From: Cupriavidus pauculus
Lineage (GTDB): Bacteria; Pseudomonadota; Gammaproteobacteria; Burkholderiales; Burkholderiaceae
Reading direction: 5' to 3'
DNA length: 64,000 nucleotides
Assembly (NCBI RefSeq): GCF_008801835.1
Contig: NZ_VZOW01000015.1
Span: 62,001 to 126,000 of the forward strand
Shown here: piece by piece, positions 41,249 through 48,988 of the stretch
Layout of the letters: every line of letters starts with the position of its first letter
Position numbering within the stretch: position 1 is the stretch's first letter
Notes under the pieces: generated by a model
Databases searched by the model: none
Told to the model about the DNA's origin: nothing
What the model saw: the letters and a program-made list of their open reading frames with translations, nothing else
Translations under genes and position numbers: made by a program

Positions 41249-41387
41249 CCATCAAACACCCGATATAGCGAACAAAACCATTTTGCTTTGTTGTGCGATA
41301 CGGTGTTGAGAATAGTGTATCCAACCCAGGCCTCTCGCGCACACAAGCAGTCATCGGCACGGCGGCCCAGCAAATAGGAAAAACAAG

Positions 41388-42623
41388 ATGGCCGCCTTCA
41401 ACTATCGTCAACTCATCCGCCAAATCCCTGCACGGACTTGGGCGTTTTACTTTCAGTCTCGCAAGCTGGAACTGCCCGGCGAGCTTGCCGGCGACAAGCT
41501 GGTCAGCACCGTCATCGACATCATCGATGCCTTGCCTGCGGCCCAGGGTGCGGCGGTGTATGCCGAACTGCGGCGCGTGCATGCCCTGGCCAACGGACGC
41601 GGGATCGATGCCCTGCGCAACACCGCCCCACCGGACTCGGCGATCCATGAGGATTTCACGAAGTTCTCCAGCGATGCCGAGCGCGCCTTGTGGGTCATGG
41701 CCAACTGGCCCGATCTGTTCGCCACCGCCGAGGCCATCTACGCCGTCAGCCTGCGCATCGGCAAGCGTGGCTGGAAACGCTTGCAAGTGCCGCCGGTCGA
41801 TGCGCTGTTCCGTGGCCAGGAAGACATTCGCGCCCTCGAGGTGGCACTGGCCACCGCATTCACGCCGCGCAAGGGGACGCCACGCGCCTGTCAGATCGAC
41901 ACCTTGGATCGTCATCTGGATGGTGGCGTGCAACTGGGCATCCTCATCGAGGACAACGCCCAGCGTCAGCTGGAATTTGGCGACGACAACCGGGCGCACT
42001 GGCGTGACGTCCGGCCACCCATGGCGATGGATGTCGTCATCTACCCGGCCAGCGGTGTGATTGATGTGCTGGCGCCCGGTGGTGCCAAGACACAGCAGAC
42101 CTTGCTGGAGCACCTCGGCAAGCATGTCTTCAAGAAAGTACTGCAGCCCACGGATGTCGAGAAGCCGATGTTTTTCCTGAATCGTCTGCGGGATGGCTTC
42201 GAGCTTTTCGATGACAGCGAATGTGACCTGGCGGCACACCGGGTTGAGCGCATCCGTTTGTCACAGGCGAAAGTGCGGGCCATCCATCCCCCGATCTGCG
42301 ACTACCAGATCAAGCCGCCGGGGGAGAAAGACGCGCCCGATGTGCTGGCCTGTCTCGCTGCCCAGCAAATCAGTCCCATCCTGATGGGACAAGGCTTCAA
42401 CATCATCGACGCCGTGGTCTCGCTGTACTTCGAGCCGCTGCAGCCGGGAAAAGCCAGCCGTGTGCTGCACATCGATCTCAAGCAAAGCGGGATCAGCAAT
42501 CTGCGGGACATGGAAGAGGCTGACGCCCGGCTGGTGGAATCGCTGCTGCGCGCACTGGGTGTCATGCAATCACCCGCGACGGCCAAGCTGGCGGAGGAAG
42601 CCGAAGGAGTCATGCATGAATGA
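41388..42623 (+). CDS. Unrecognised protein of a two-gene cassette (A)
   Basis: 411 residues, starting MAAFNYRQLIRQIPARTWAFYFQSRKL. It shows no membrane span or enzymatic motif. The middle (about 165-260) has a beta-rich segment with LGILIEDNAQRQLEFG and AMDVVIYPASGVIDVLAPGG; an Arg/Glu-rich helical end follows. The ATG has AGGA 9 bases upstream. It overlaps the next gene by 8 bp and lies beside the ImmA/repressor pair. A role in immunity, defence or lysogenic conversion is a guess. Confidence 0.7.
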   Translation: MAAFNYRQLIRQIPARTWAFYFQSRKLELPGELAGDKLVSTVIDIIDALPAAQGAAVYAELRRVHALANGRGIDALRNTAPPDSAIHEDFTKFSSDAERALWVMANWPDLFATAEAIYAVSLRIGKRGWKRLQVPPVDALFRGQEDIRALEVALATAFTPRKGTPRACQIDTLDRHLDGGVQLGILIEDNAQRQLEFGDDNRAHWRDVRPPMAMDVVIYPASGVIDVLAPGGAKTQQTLLEHLGKHVFKKVLQPTDVEKPMFFLNRLRDGFELFDDSECDLAAHRVERIRLSQAKVRAIHPPICDYQIKPPGEKDAPDVLACLAAQQISPILMGQGFNIIDAVVSLYFEPLQPGKASRVLHIDLKQSGISNLRDMEEADARLVESLLRALGVMQSPATAKLAEEAEGVMHE

Positions 42624-43590
42624 GGTGGTCGCGGTCATGAACGACCAAGGGCTGGCCGAGATCTGCCGCCTGCTCGAGCGTGAAGACATGCTGATCTCTC
42701 CTGACGCGGTCTGGCTTTCGAGTCGGCCCGGTTTCTATGGTCATCTGCTGGCCCTGGATGCCATCGCCATCAGCCGCGAGCGTGCAATGGACATCCTCTG
42801 CCCGGAGTGCGGCACGAAGTCCATGCGGCCGCAGCCACACGACGCGCCAGAGTCGCCACCCTATCGCGGCTACTGCCCGGAATGCGGGTGGGTCGGTCTG
42901 GCGAATCAACAGGCGCACTTTTGGCAGGTGCAGCCCCAGAAGCTGGCCAGGTGGTTGTCAGCAGGATTGGGGCTGGCCCCGCGTTATGCCGTCGAGCCGA
43001 TCGTGGACAACGTCTTGTGGCGGCTGGGTGAGTTCGAACATCGACGCCGGCGGCACACGGTTTTCTTTGGACGTCGCCTGAGCGCGATGTCCGATCAGGT
43101 GGCAGCCAAGCTGGCGCAATTGGTGGCGCCCGGCGCTGAGGTGATCATCACGGCGGGAGAGCCTGCGTCCTTGCTCGGTACCGCCTTGGGCGATCGCCTG
43201 TTGGTGCCGCTGCGGGCCATTGCCCACATCCGCAAATCCGGGCTGGTGATCGAGAACCTTGAGGCATATCTGACCCGTCCAGCACCGGTGCAGGAATCGA
43301 CGGAGACGTCCCTGCGACTGATGCACACCCAGCGCGTGGCGCTGATCAATGGTGAGCCGATCGACCTCTCACCTCAGGTCTATCTCTTCCTGAAGATCCT
43401 GGAGGACGCCGATGGCGACGAAGTGCACAAGCGGCACATGGCCGAAGGGCTTGGCCTTGAGCCTGGCACCAGCTTCCGGACGGCAGACATTTTCAAACGC
43501 CACAAGCAGGTCTACATCACCTTTGTCGACAAGGACGACAAGGGGCACTACTGGCTCAAGCCTGACTTCCTGATCTTGGAAAGGGGGTGA
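42616..43590 (+). CDS. Unrecognised protein with zinc ribbon and winged-helix-like end (B)
   Basis: 324 residues from the ATG after AAGGAG. Cys62-x2-Cys65 and Cys87-x2-Cys90 (CPECG repeated) form a zinc ribbon. The C-terminal 80 residues (INGEPIDLSPQVYLFLKIL ... HYWLKPDFLILERG) look like a winged helix of the OmpR/transcriptional type. It could be a DNA-binding partner for protein A, with which it overlaps by 8 bp. No family is recognised. Confidence 0.7.
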   Translation: MNEVVAVMNDQGLAEICRLLEREDMLISPDAVWLSSRPGFYGHLLALDAIAISRERAMDILCPECGTKSMRPQPHDAPESPPYRGYCPECGWVGLANQQAHFWQVQPQKLARWLSAGLGLAPRYAVEPIVDNVLWRLGEFEHRRRRHTVFFGRRLSAMSDQVAAKLAQLVAPGAEVIITAGEPASLLGTALGDRLLVPLRAIAHIRKSGLVIENLEAYLTRPAPVQESTETSLRLMHTQRVALINGEPIDLSPQVYLFLKILEDADGDEVHKRHMAEGLGLEPGTSFRTADIFKRHKQVYITFVDKDDKGHYWLKPDFLILERG

Positions 43591-43646
43591 CTCGGCAGCC
43601 AATACCCCGACTTCCAGCATCCACCCAACTTTGAAAGGATTTTGAA

Positions 43647-43871
43647 ATGGCCGGTAAAAACCAACATGTAGTGAAGCGCGACGACGGCTGGGCCGTGCGT
43701 GGCGCAGGCAATCAGCGAGACACCTCGCATCACCGCACCCAGTCCGAGGCCGAGCGGGCCGCCCGTGACATCGCCATCAACCAGCGCAGCGAGGTGTTGA
43801 TTCATGGCGAGAACGGTCGTATCCGTGAGCGCAACAGCTACGGCAACGATCCACACCCGCCCAAGGGCTGA
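43647..43871 (+). CDS. DUF2188 protein
   Basis: 74 residues. HVVKRDDGWAVRGAGNQRDTSHHRTQSEAERAARDIAINQ is the DUF2188 pattern, a small fold that occurs in phages and in stress-linked loci. GAAAGGA lies upstream. It completes the three-gene cassette. Function unknown. Confidence 0.82.
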   Translation: MAGKNQHVVKRDDGWAVRGAGNQRDTSHHRTQSEAERAARDIAINQRSEVLIHGENGRIRERNSYGNDPHPPKG

Positions 43872-43889
43872 CGATCGCTGCCCTGAAAT

Positions 43890-43937
43890 CATCGGGTTCG
43901 ACTATTGCAGTAAGTGGTCCATGCGTCGAACCCGATG
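43890..43937. repeat. Perfect 13-bp inverted repeat
   Basis: CATCGGGTTCGAC (43,890-43,902) and GTCGAACCCGATG (43,925-43,937), 22 bp apart, begin 18 bp after the DUF2188 stop. There is no T tract, so an ordinary terminator is doubtful. A recombinase site or a factor-dependent end are alternatives. The rest of 43,938-44,140 contains no gene I can support. Confidence 0.75.
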
Positions 43938-44143
43938 CGGTGCATCAATGGCAAGCGCTTGTCACGACAGGGTTTCTGCGTGCGCTCGGCTGGCGAAGTT
44001 CTGGCCGATTTTTTGAGAACAGAGACCAAAAAAGAGTCAAACTTGGCGGGTCGGTGGGCGCTTTCTGGCCGGCGCGATATGGCCTGTGGCACACGCAAAA
44101 TCGGCAGAATCCCCGCACAGTGTGGGGAAAGCACAGATGTGAA

Positions 44144-44171
44144 AAAGCCCAACCGAGAAGGGTTGGGCTTT
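44144..44171 (-). terminator. Terminator hairpin downstream of the tRNA-Phe fragment
   Basis: AAAGCCCAACC and GGTTGGGCTTT flank GAGAAG. On the minus strand the stem is followed by TTTTT, placing it as the native terminator of the tRNA gene whose 3' half lies just upstream. It may work in both directions. Confidence 0.75.
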
Positions 44172-44176
44172 GAAAG

Positions 44177-44221
44177 TGGTGGCCTGGGACGGAATCGAAC
44201 CGCCGACACAAGGATTTTCAA
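44177..44221 (-). tRNA. tRNA-Phe (GAA) 3' half, probable att site
   Basis: On the minus strand the sequence from the anticodon loop (TTGAAAA) to CCA is intact: TCCTT anticodon arm, GTGTC, T arm around TTCGATT, and acceptor 3' strand ending CCAGGCCACCA. The 5' half beyond the anticodon loop does not fold as tRNA. This is what remains at one end when an element inserts in the 3' half of a tRNA gene. Since the native terminator lies on the low-coordinate side, the inserted element should be on the high-coordinate side. Confidence 0.8.
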
Positions 44222-44466
44222 AACGTGCTACCGATTCGAGGGTCACGCCAGGCAAGGCTTTGCAGGCTGTTAAGAAACGCAAAGCAGCCTAAATCCTGTC
44301 ACAACCCGGCACATTGACGGCACATCCCGTTTCAATGCCGGCACACCGCGCCAAGTCGGGCGTCCGCGCGACTTCCTTACGGGCACCTTGTCCAACCTGC
44401 CTTGCCTCCAGCGCGTTACAATTCCGCCGTTTGTGCCGAGGTTGCCGGCCACCGGTAGGCGGGGAT

Positions 44467-44889
44467 ATGGACTCTCTGACGACACGCGAGCGAAGCGAGC
44501 GCATGGGACGAATCAAGGCTAAGGACACCAAGCCTGAAATGCTCGTTCGGCGGCTTGTTCATGGCATGGGGTTTCGATATCGACTCCATGACGCCCGCCT
44601 CCCCGGCCGTCCTGACCTGGTTTTTCCGGGGCGAAGGAAGGCGATCTTCGTACACGGCTGTTTCTGGCATCGCCACGAGAACTGCAAGCTCGCGCGGTTG
44701 CCCAAATCTCGTCTTGAATTTTGGGTGCCCAAGCTCCAGGCGAACTGGGAACGGGACCAGCGCGACGCGCGGGAACTTGGCTTGCTCGGCTGGAAAGTGC
44801 TTATTGTGTGGGAATGCGAGTTGAAGGATCGAATGGCACTAGCCTATCGAATTAGAGAATTTCTTGAGAGATCGGAGAGTCACGAATGA
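44467..44889 (+). CDS. vsr: Vsr-type very short patch repair endonuclease
   Basis: 140 residues from the ATG of MDSLTTRERSERMGRIKAKD. Asp50 in GRPDLVF is the counterpart of the catalytic Asp of E. coli Vsr; FVHGCFWHRH and ENCKL carry the conserved His and zinc Cys. It nicks T:G mismatches left by deamination of 5-methylcytosine, and so protects the genome from mutation by the adjacent methyltransferase. It overlaps that gene by 4 bp. Confidence 0.9.
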   Translation: MDSLTTRERSERMGRIKAKDTKPEMLVRRLVHGMGFRYRLHDARLPGRPDLVFPGRRKAIFVHGCFWHRHENCKLARLPKSRLEFWVPKLQANWERDQRDARELGLLGWKVLIVWECELKDRMALAYRIREFLERSESHE

Positions 44890-46106
44890 ATGCCGTTGAG
44901 CTCTACGCAGGTGCTGGTGGTCTCGCGATGGGCGTTAGCCTCGCGGGATTCAAGCCGCTCGCCGTGGTCGAATGGGATAAGTGGGCCTGCGACACGATTC
45001 GTGAGAATCAAAAGCGAGGTTATCCGCTCGTTGAAAACTGGCCGCTCCATGAGGGCGATGTACGCGAGTTCGATTGGAGCGGAATTACTGAGGAGGTGGA
45101 CCTTCTCGCCGGTGGGCCGCCGTGCCAGCCATTCTCGATGGGCGGTAAGCACCAGGCGCACGATGATAGTCGCGACATGTTCCCGGCAACAGTCGATATT
45201 GTCCGCAGACTCAGGCCAAAGGCCTTCATCGTGGAAAACGTGAAGGGGCTGACACGCTCCACGTTCGCGAATTACTACCAGTACATCTTGCTTCAGCTGG
45301 AGTTTCCTGAGAGCCCGCGCCGGCGTAGCGAAACATGGTTCGACCATCTGCTGAGGCTTCAGGCAGAGCGGTCGAGCGGCCGACAGAAAGGAAAGAAGCT
45401 TACCTACAACGTCAATCCCACACTGGTAAATGCCGCAGACTATGGCATTCCGCAGAAGCGCGAGCGCGTCTTCATTGTCGGTTTTCGTTCAGATCTCGGC
45501 ATAGAGTGGGGCTTCCCTCGTCCCACTCATAGTTACGATCGCCTTCTGTACGATCAATGGGTAACGGGCGAATATTGGGAGCGGCATAACATTTCTCGAC
45601 GCTCTCGCCCGACGATGCCTTCATCCTTGGAATCGAGGGTGAAAAAGCTGGCGTCCTCGCTTCTCCCTTTGGATACGCTGCCATGGCGGACTGTAAGGGA
45701 CGCGATCGCTGATCTCCCGCATCCGCAGTCTCGAGCTGCGGCAGCCTATGCTGATCACCGTTTTCAGCCCGGAGCGAAGGTATATCCGGGCCACACCGGC
45801 AGCCCCCTTGATCTTCCAGCCAAGACCCTCAAGGCTGGTGACCACGGTGTGCCAGGCGGTGAGAATATGTTGGTGAACCCCGATGGTACTGTACGGTATT
45901 TCTCAGTCCGGGAATCCGCTCGGATTCAAACGTTTCCAGATGGTTTCGTGTTTCATGGATCGTGGACCGAGACAATGCGTCAGCTTGGTAACGCGGTCCC
46001 TGTTGCGCTCGGCCATATTGTCGCGCGAAGCGTCGCGGAACACTTAATTCGCGCCGAGATGGAAACCATCGTGCGCCGACAGGACATGCTGCGAGGCGTT
46101 GCATGA
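44886..46106 (+). CDS. Type II DNA (cytosine-5) methyltransferase, Eco29kI-type
   Basis: 406 residues. AdoMet motif LYAGAGGLAMG (6-16), catalytic Cys80 in GGPPCQPFS, ENV near 118, PQKRERVF, and C-terminal GNAVPVALG are all present. It forms an overlapping operon with Vsr and a GIY-YIG nuclease of the Eco29kI type, so the target is probably CCGCGG. That site is inferred from the nuclease family, not read from this protein. Base composition is lower in GC than flanking phage genes, indicating transfer. Confidence 0.93.
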   Translation: MNAVELYAGAGGLAMGVSLAGFKPLAVVEWDKWACDTIRENQKRGYPLVENWPLHEGDVREFDWSGITEEVDLLAGGPPCQPFSMGGKHQAHDDSRDMFPATVDIVRRLRPKAFIVENVKGLTRSTFANYYQYILLQLEFPESPRRRSETWFDHLLRLQAERSSGRQKGKKLTYNVNPTLVNAADYGIPQKRERVFIVGFRSDLGIEWGFPRPTHSYDRLLYDQWVTGEYWERHNISRRSRPTMPSSLESRVKKLASSLLPLDTLPWRTVRDAIADLPHPQSRAAAAYADHRFQPGAKVYPGHTGSPLDLPAKTLKAGDHGVPGGENMLVNPDGTVRYFSVRESARIQTFPDGFVFHGSWTETMRQLGNAVPVALGHIVARSVAEHLIRAEMETIVRRQDMLRGVA

Positions 46107-46759
46107 CCGATTCCAACATCATCCCCTTTAACCCACTCGACAAGAAGAATCTCGGTGCAAGCGTGGCGGAAGCCATGCTAGAACAGAAGGCCCGCCCGCT
46201 CGGTGAGCTCAAGCCATTTTTTGGCGTTGGCATCTACGCGATTTACTACACCGGCGACTTTCCCGAGTACGCGCCGCTAGCGGAACGGAACAGGGAGGGC
46301 CAGTTCAGAGCCCCAATCTACGTTGGCAAGGCCGTTCCTAAAGGAGCCCGAAAAGGCGGGGGCGTGGGTGAGTTGCGGAGCCGAGCGTTGTTTGATCGAT
46401 TGAAGGAGCATGCCGAAAGCGTCGAAGCGGCTCTGAATCTGAATGTGGAGGACTTTTACTGTCGCTTCCTCGTCGTTGACGATATCTGGATTCCGCTCGG
46501 AGAGTCCTTGCTAATCGCAAAGTTCTCTCCCGTTTGGAACGCTCTGATTGATGGCTTCGGTAATCACGACCCTGGTAGCGGTCGATACAATGGTCTTCGT
46601 CCGCGATGGGATGTGCTTCATCCAGGGCGGCATTGGGCTGAGAAATGCGCGCAAAGAAAGGAGACTCAAACAGAGATCGGTCGCGATGTAGAAAACTACT
46701 TCAAGACCATTTCGTTTCCCGCATCTCATCACGTGCTAGGGCCCGGCCAACAGCCATGA
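46103..46759 (+). CDS. Eco29kI-family GIY-YIG restriction endonuclease
   Basis: 218 residues, near Eco29kI (214). GIY at 43-45, YVG at 73-75, Arg99, His103, Glu134 and Asn146 reproduce the spacing of the Eco29kI active site (Arg and His 4 apart, Glu and Asn 12 apart). Eco29kI cuts CCGC/GG. The start overlaps the methyltransferase stop by 4 bp. A terminator hairpin follows. All key residues are present, so the system looks intact. Confidence 0.9.
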   Translation: MTDSNIIPFNPLDKKNLGASVAEAMLEQKARPLGELKPFFGVGIYAIYYTGDFPEYAPLAERNREGQFRAPIYVGKAVPKGARKGGGVGELRSRALFDRLKEHAESVEAALNLNVEDFYCRFLVVDDIWIPLGESLLIAKFSPVWNALIDGFGNHDPGSGRYNGLRPRWDVLHPGRHWAEKCAQRKETQTEIGRDVENYFKTISFPASHHVLGPGQQP

Positions 46760-46874
46760 TTTGATTGGGCATAGGCGTACAAGGGGCTGGTTGCGCGAGC
46801 GACTGGCCCCTTTGTCTTGTGGGGATGGGCTCAATGCGTCGCGCCAGAGCCGATGCTTCGTTGAGTTCGTGCAT
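46701..46874 (-). CDS. Possible small ORF with a strong ribosome-binding site
   Basis: 57 residues, MHELNEASALARRIEPIP at the start. GGGGGAAAGG precedes the ATG, but the 3' half overlaps the terminator and the end of the restriction gene in a convergent sense. It may be the remnant of a gene cut by insertion of the restriction-modification island. Confidence 0.3.
   Translation of the reverse strand: MHELNEASALARRIEPIPTRQRGQSLAQPAPCTPMPNQIMAVGRALARDEMRETKWS
46781..46817 (+). terminator. Terminator after the restriction gene
   Basis: AAGGGGC pairs with GCCCCTTT across a loop, followed by TGTCTTGT. It ends the Vsr-methyltransferase-endonuclease transcript. Confidence 0.65.
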
Positions 46875-46960
46875 ATCCTTTCCCCCTGTCGCTAGCTATT
46901 GCGGCGGCGCCTAGCCTCGCGCTTGAGCGCCCACGGATCCTGCGTGGTCAGTGTGGTCGA

Positions 46961-47335
46961 TCAATCGTTCTCTTCTCGCCGGCGGCGTTCTTCCGCCAGG
47001 CACGGCTCTTCCTCCAATTCGCGGCGCAGCGCGCCAATCACGATGTCCAGTGCCGTGGCCGTCTGTGCCGGCGGACGGGGAAGCACGACAGCAGCGGGGG
47101 AAGCACGACAGCAGCTGATCTGCGCGTCCGACGATGGCTGTGCAGCCGCGCTATTTCCCACAGAAGCGCGCGCACCTCGGGCGACCGGTTGCGCCGATAC
47201 AGCGCTCGCAGCTCGATGGCCGACAACGGCGCGGGATAGCGCGGATCGTTCCGCTGGCCAGAAAGGTAATCAGCCTTCGCGCGTCCATGTGACGGCGTCG
47301 GGTGTGTGCTTCCGGCTGCGCATGAGCATTTCCAT
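46961..47335 (-). pseudogene. Decayed small gene behind an SOS box
   Basis: The start MEMLMRSRKHTPDAVTWTREG stops at once; one base fewer would continue to DYLSGQRNDPRYPAPLSAIELRALYRRN, and a second shift near a 14-bp duplication (aagcacgacagcag twice, about 47,080-47,115) leads to TALDIVIGALRRELEEEP and the stop at 46,961. I read this as one gene of about 130 residues with two frameshifts. The product was probably a small helical protein of unknown role. Confidence 0.42.
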
Positions 47336-47341
47336 CTACTG

Positions 47342-47357
47342 CTGTATATATGTACAG
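47342..47357. promoter_or_regulatory. LexA-type SOS box 1
   Basis: CTGTATATATGTACAG is a perfect CTGT-N8-ACAG site with an AT-rich centre. It lies 6 bp before the decayed minus-strand gene and overlaps its -10-like TATACT. Confidence 0.78.
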
Positions 47358-47390
47358 TATAAATCAAGGATAAGGCTAAATTCGGTGGGG

Positions 47391-47693
47391 TGTCGGGAAA
47401 AAGGTAACTTCGGTAACCTGTGGACGGGAATCGACCGGAAAGCGTTGCCAGATAAGGCATTGCGGGTTTCAGTGCAAAGGTAACATTGGGGTAACTTTAG
47501 GGTAACCAGATTACCTTTAGTCTTGGTAACTTCCTCGGTACATCATCCCTAATAAAATCAATGACTTAGCGGCAGGTTACCTTCTGTGTTACCTCAGATT
47601 ACCTTTTGCAGGTAACCTAAAATGCTCAAATAAATCAGATGGTTAGCTTCATTCTCTAGGGCGGATTACCGAGGTTACCTTTTTCCCGACCTG
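47391..47693. repeat. GGTAACC array with inverted-repeat ends
   Basis: At least 13 copies of GGTAAC or its complement (some as GGTTACC or ATTACC) lie within 280 bp in both orientations. The ends form an inverted repeat (GTCGGGAAAAAGGTAAC at 47,391-47,408 and its complement at about 47,674-47,690). No gene is convincing here. It resembles an initiator-binding array, that is, a replication origin of a satellite or prophage. Confidence 0.8.
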
Positions 47694-48031
47694 CCCCCGG
47701 TCCATAGCTTTCGTTGGTGCTGCTGGGCCTAGTCAGCAGAGGCTGGCGACGTCCGGTGCGGACGGGTGCAGAACCACTGCGGCAGGTGCGTAAATCTGCG
47801 TAAGTGGATGCGCGGGGCAAATCGCCTGCGGCCCCCGTGCTGGCGAGGCCCGCAGCCGGTTGCGTCGATGCATAAAAACCACTCGATGAAGCGGGCGGGT
47901 GAGGCGGGGTCTCCACCGCGCGCCGAACGTGACAGTTGAGGCGTATGACCTTAATGCCACTGCTCACCTCGGCCTTGTGGAACGGCGTCGTGGCAGGCAC
48001 GATACGGGCACCTGCTAATGCAGCGGCGATG
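47694..48031. other. Stretch without a supported gene
   Basis: A minus-strand frame is open throughout (for example SSGIKVIRLNCHVRRAVETPP) and continues into the array, but it has no clear start or ribosome-binding site and its composition (Pro/Ser/Thr/Ala rich) is not convincing. I do not call a gene. Confidence 0.4.
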
Positions 48032-48047
48032 CTGTATATTTGTACAG
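48032..48047 (+). promoter_or_regulatory. LexA-type SOS box 2
   Basis: CTGTATATTTGTACAG, a second perfect CTGT-N8-ACAG site, 43 bp before the DprA-like start, overlapping a TATATT -10 candidate. A TGGGGC-GTT-GCCCCA hairpin follows at about 48,065-48,079. Confidence 0.78.
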
Positions 48048-48089
48048 TGATGGACGGTCCCCGCTGGGGCGTTGCCCCACCAGGATCTA

Positions 48090-48986
48090 ATGGAGAATGA
48101 CTTGAACACGTGGCCCGAACTCCTCGCGAACAAGCCCATAAATACCCTTGCTGAAATTGGGGCCTACGAGCACCTCTGGCAACAGCCGAATACAAGCACG
48201 AAGAAACTCGCGCAACTCTTCGAGTCCCATCCGGGTAGCCTGCCTTCCGACTTGGTGGACATAGACGTTGCCGAGCGGACGGCCGCTGAGGTTGTCAGGC
48301 ATTTCAACGAGAGTGGTATCAGGCGGTTCGGCGTCCGGATTCACGGTACGCATGACTATCCGTCGCGCTTACGTGACGCGGTCGAGCCGGTTGAGATGCT
48401 GTATTACCTTGGTTCTTGGGAGCTTGCCGAGGCTCCGCGCCGCGTAGCGGTTGTGGGCACTCGCAAAGTATCGAGTGAGGGGGCCGCCCGCACGCGAAAG
48501 CTCGTAAAGGCGCTTGTAGAACATGACTTCACGGTGGTGTCTGGGCTAGCTCAAGGGGTGGACACCATAGCCCACGAGACAGCCATCAAATATGGTGGCC
48601 GTACTATTGCCGTGATCGGTACCCCCATCTCAGAGGTGTATCCGAAAGAAAACGGCGATCTGCAGCGGCGCATCGCCGAGGACTACTTGGTTGTGAGTCA
48701 AGTGCCGGTCTTGCGCTATATGAGCCAGACTTGGAAAGGCAATCGATTTTTCTTTCCTGAGCGGAACAAGACCATGTCTGCGTTGACGGAAGCTACGATT
48801 ATCGTCGAAGCCAGCGAGACGTCAGGCACCTTGATCCAAGCTCAGGCCGCGCTCAACCAAGGCAGAAAGCTGTTTATCCTTGAGAGTAACTTCCATAATT
48901 CTGCCATTACATGGCCGGCGAAATTCGAGAAACTAGGAGCGATTCGCGTACGCGAATTTAACGATATCGTTCAATCGCTTTCCTGA
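48090..48986 (+). CDS. DprA/Smf-like protein (SLOG fold)
   Basis: 298 residues from ATG with AGGAT upstream. The Rossmann-like core has VVGTRKVSSEG (121-131), SGLAQGVDTIAHE (151-163), AVIGTPISEVYP and a late ASETSGTLIQAQAAL, matching DprA/Smf. The N-terminal region differs from SAM-type DprA and there is no C-terminal winged helix. Chromosomal DprA loads RecA on incoming DNA; mobile-element homologues with phosphoribosyltransferase partners have been proposed to act in conflict systems. It has an SOS box upstream and a 2-bp gap to its partner. Confidence 0.85.
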   Translation: MENDLNTWPELLANKPINTLAEIGAYEHLWQQPNTSTKKLAQLFESHPGSLPSDLVDIDVAERTAAEVVRHFNESGIRRFGVRIHGTHDYPSRLRDAVEPVEMLYYLGSWELAEAPRRVAVVGTRKVSSEGAARTRKLVKALVEHDFTVVSGLAQGVDTIAHETAIKYGGRTIAVIGTPISEVYPKENGDLQRRIAEDYLVVSQVPVLRYMSQTWKGNRFFFPERNKTMSALTEATIIVEASETSGTLIQAQAALNQGRKLFILESNFHNSAITWPAKFEKLGAIRVREFNDIVQSLS

Positions 48987-48988
48987 CC

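Noticed and set aside
43914-44273. Plus-strand ORF containing GRNRTADTRIFK
   Set aside because: This is the well-known false translation of antisense tRNA sequence; here it crosses the tRNA-Phe fragment.
44222-44300. Complete tRNA-Phe
   Set aside because: The sequence 5' of the anticodon loop does not give a D arm or a matching acceptor strand; only the 3' half is present.
47391-47693. CRISPR array
   Set aside because: The repeats are only 6-7 bp, occur in both orientations, have irregular spacing, and no cas genes are present.
47656-48195. 180-codon minus-strand frame across the GGTAACC array edge and SOS box 2
   Set aside because: Low-complexity composition, no start with a ribosome-binding site, and overlap with the DprA-like promoter and start.
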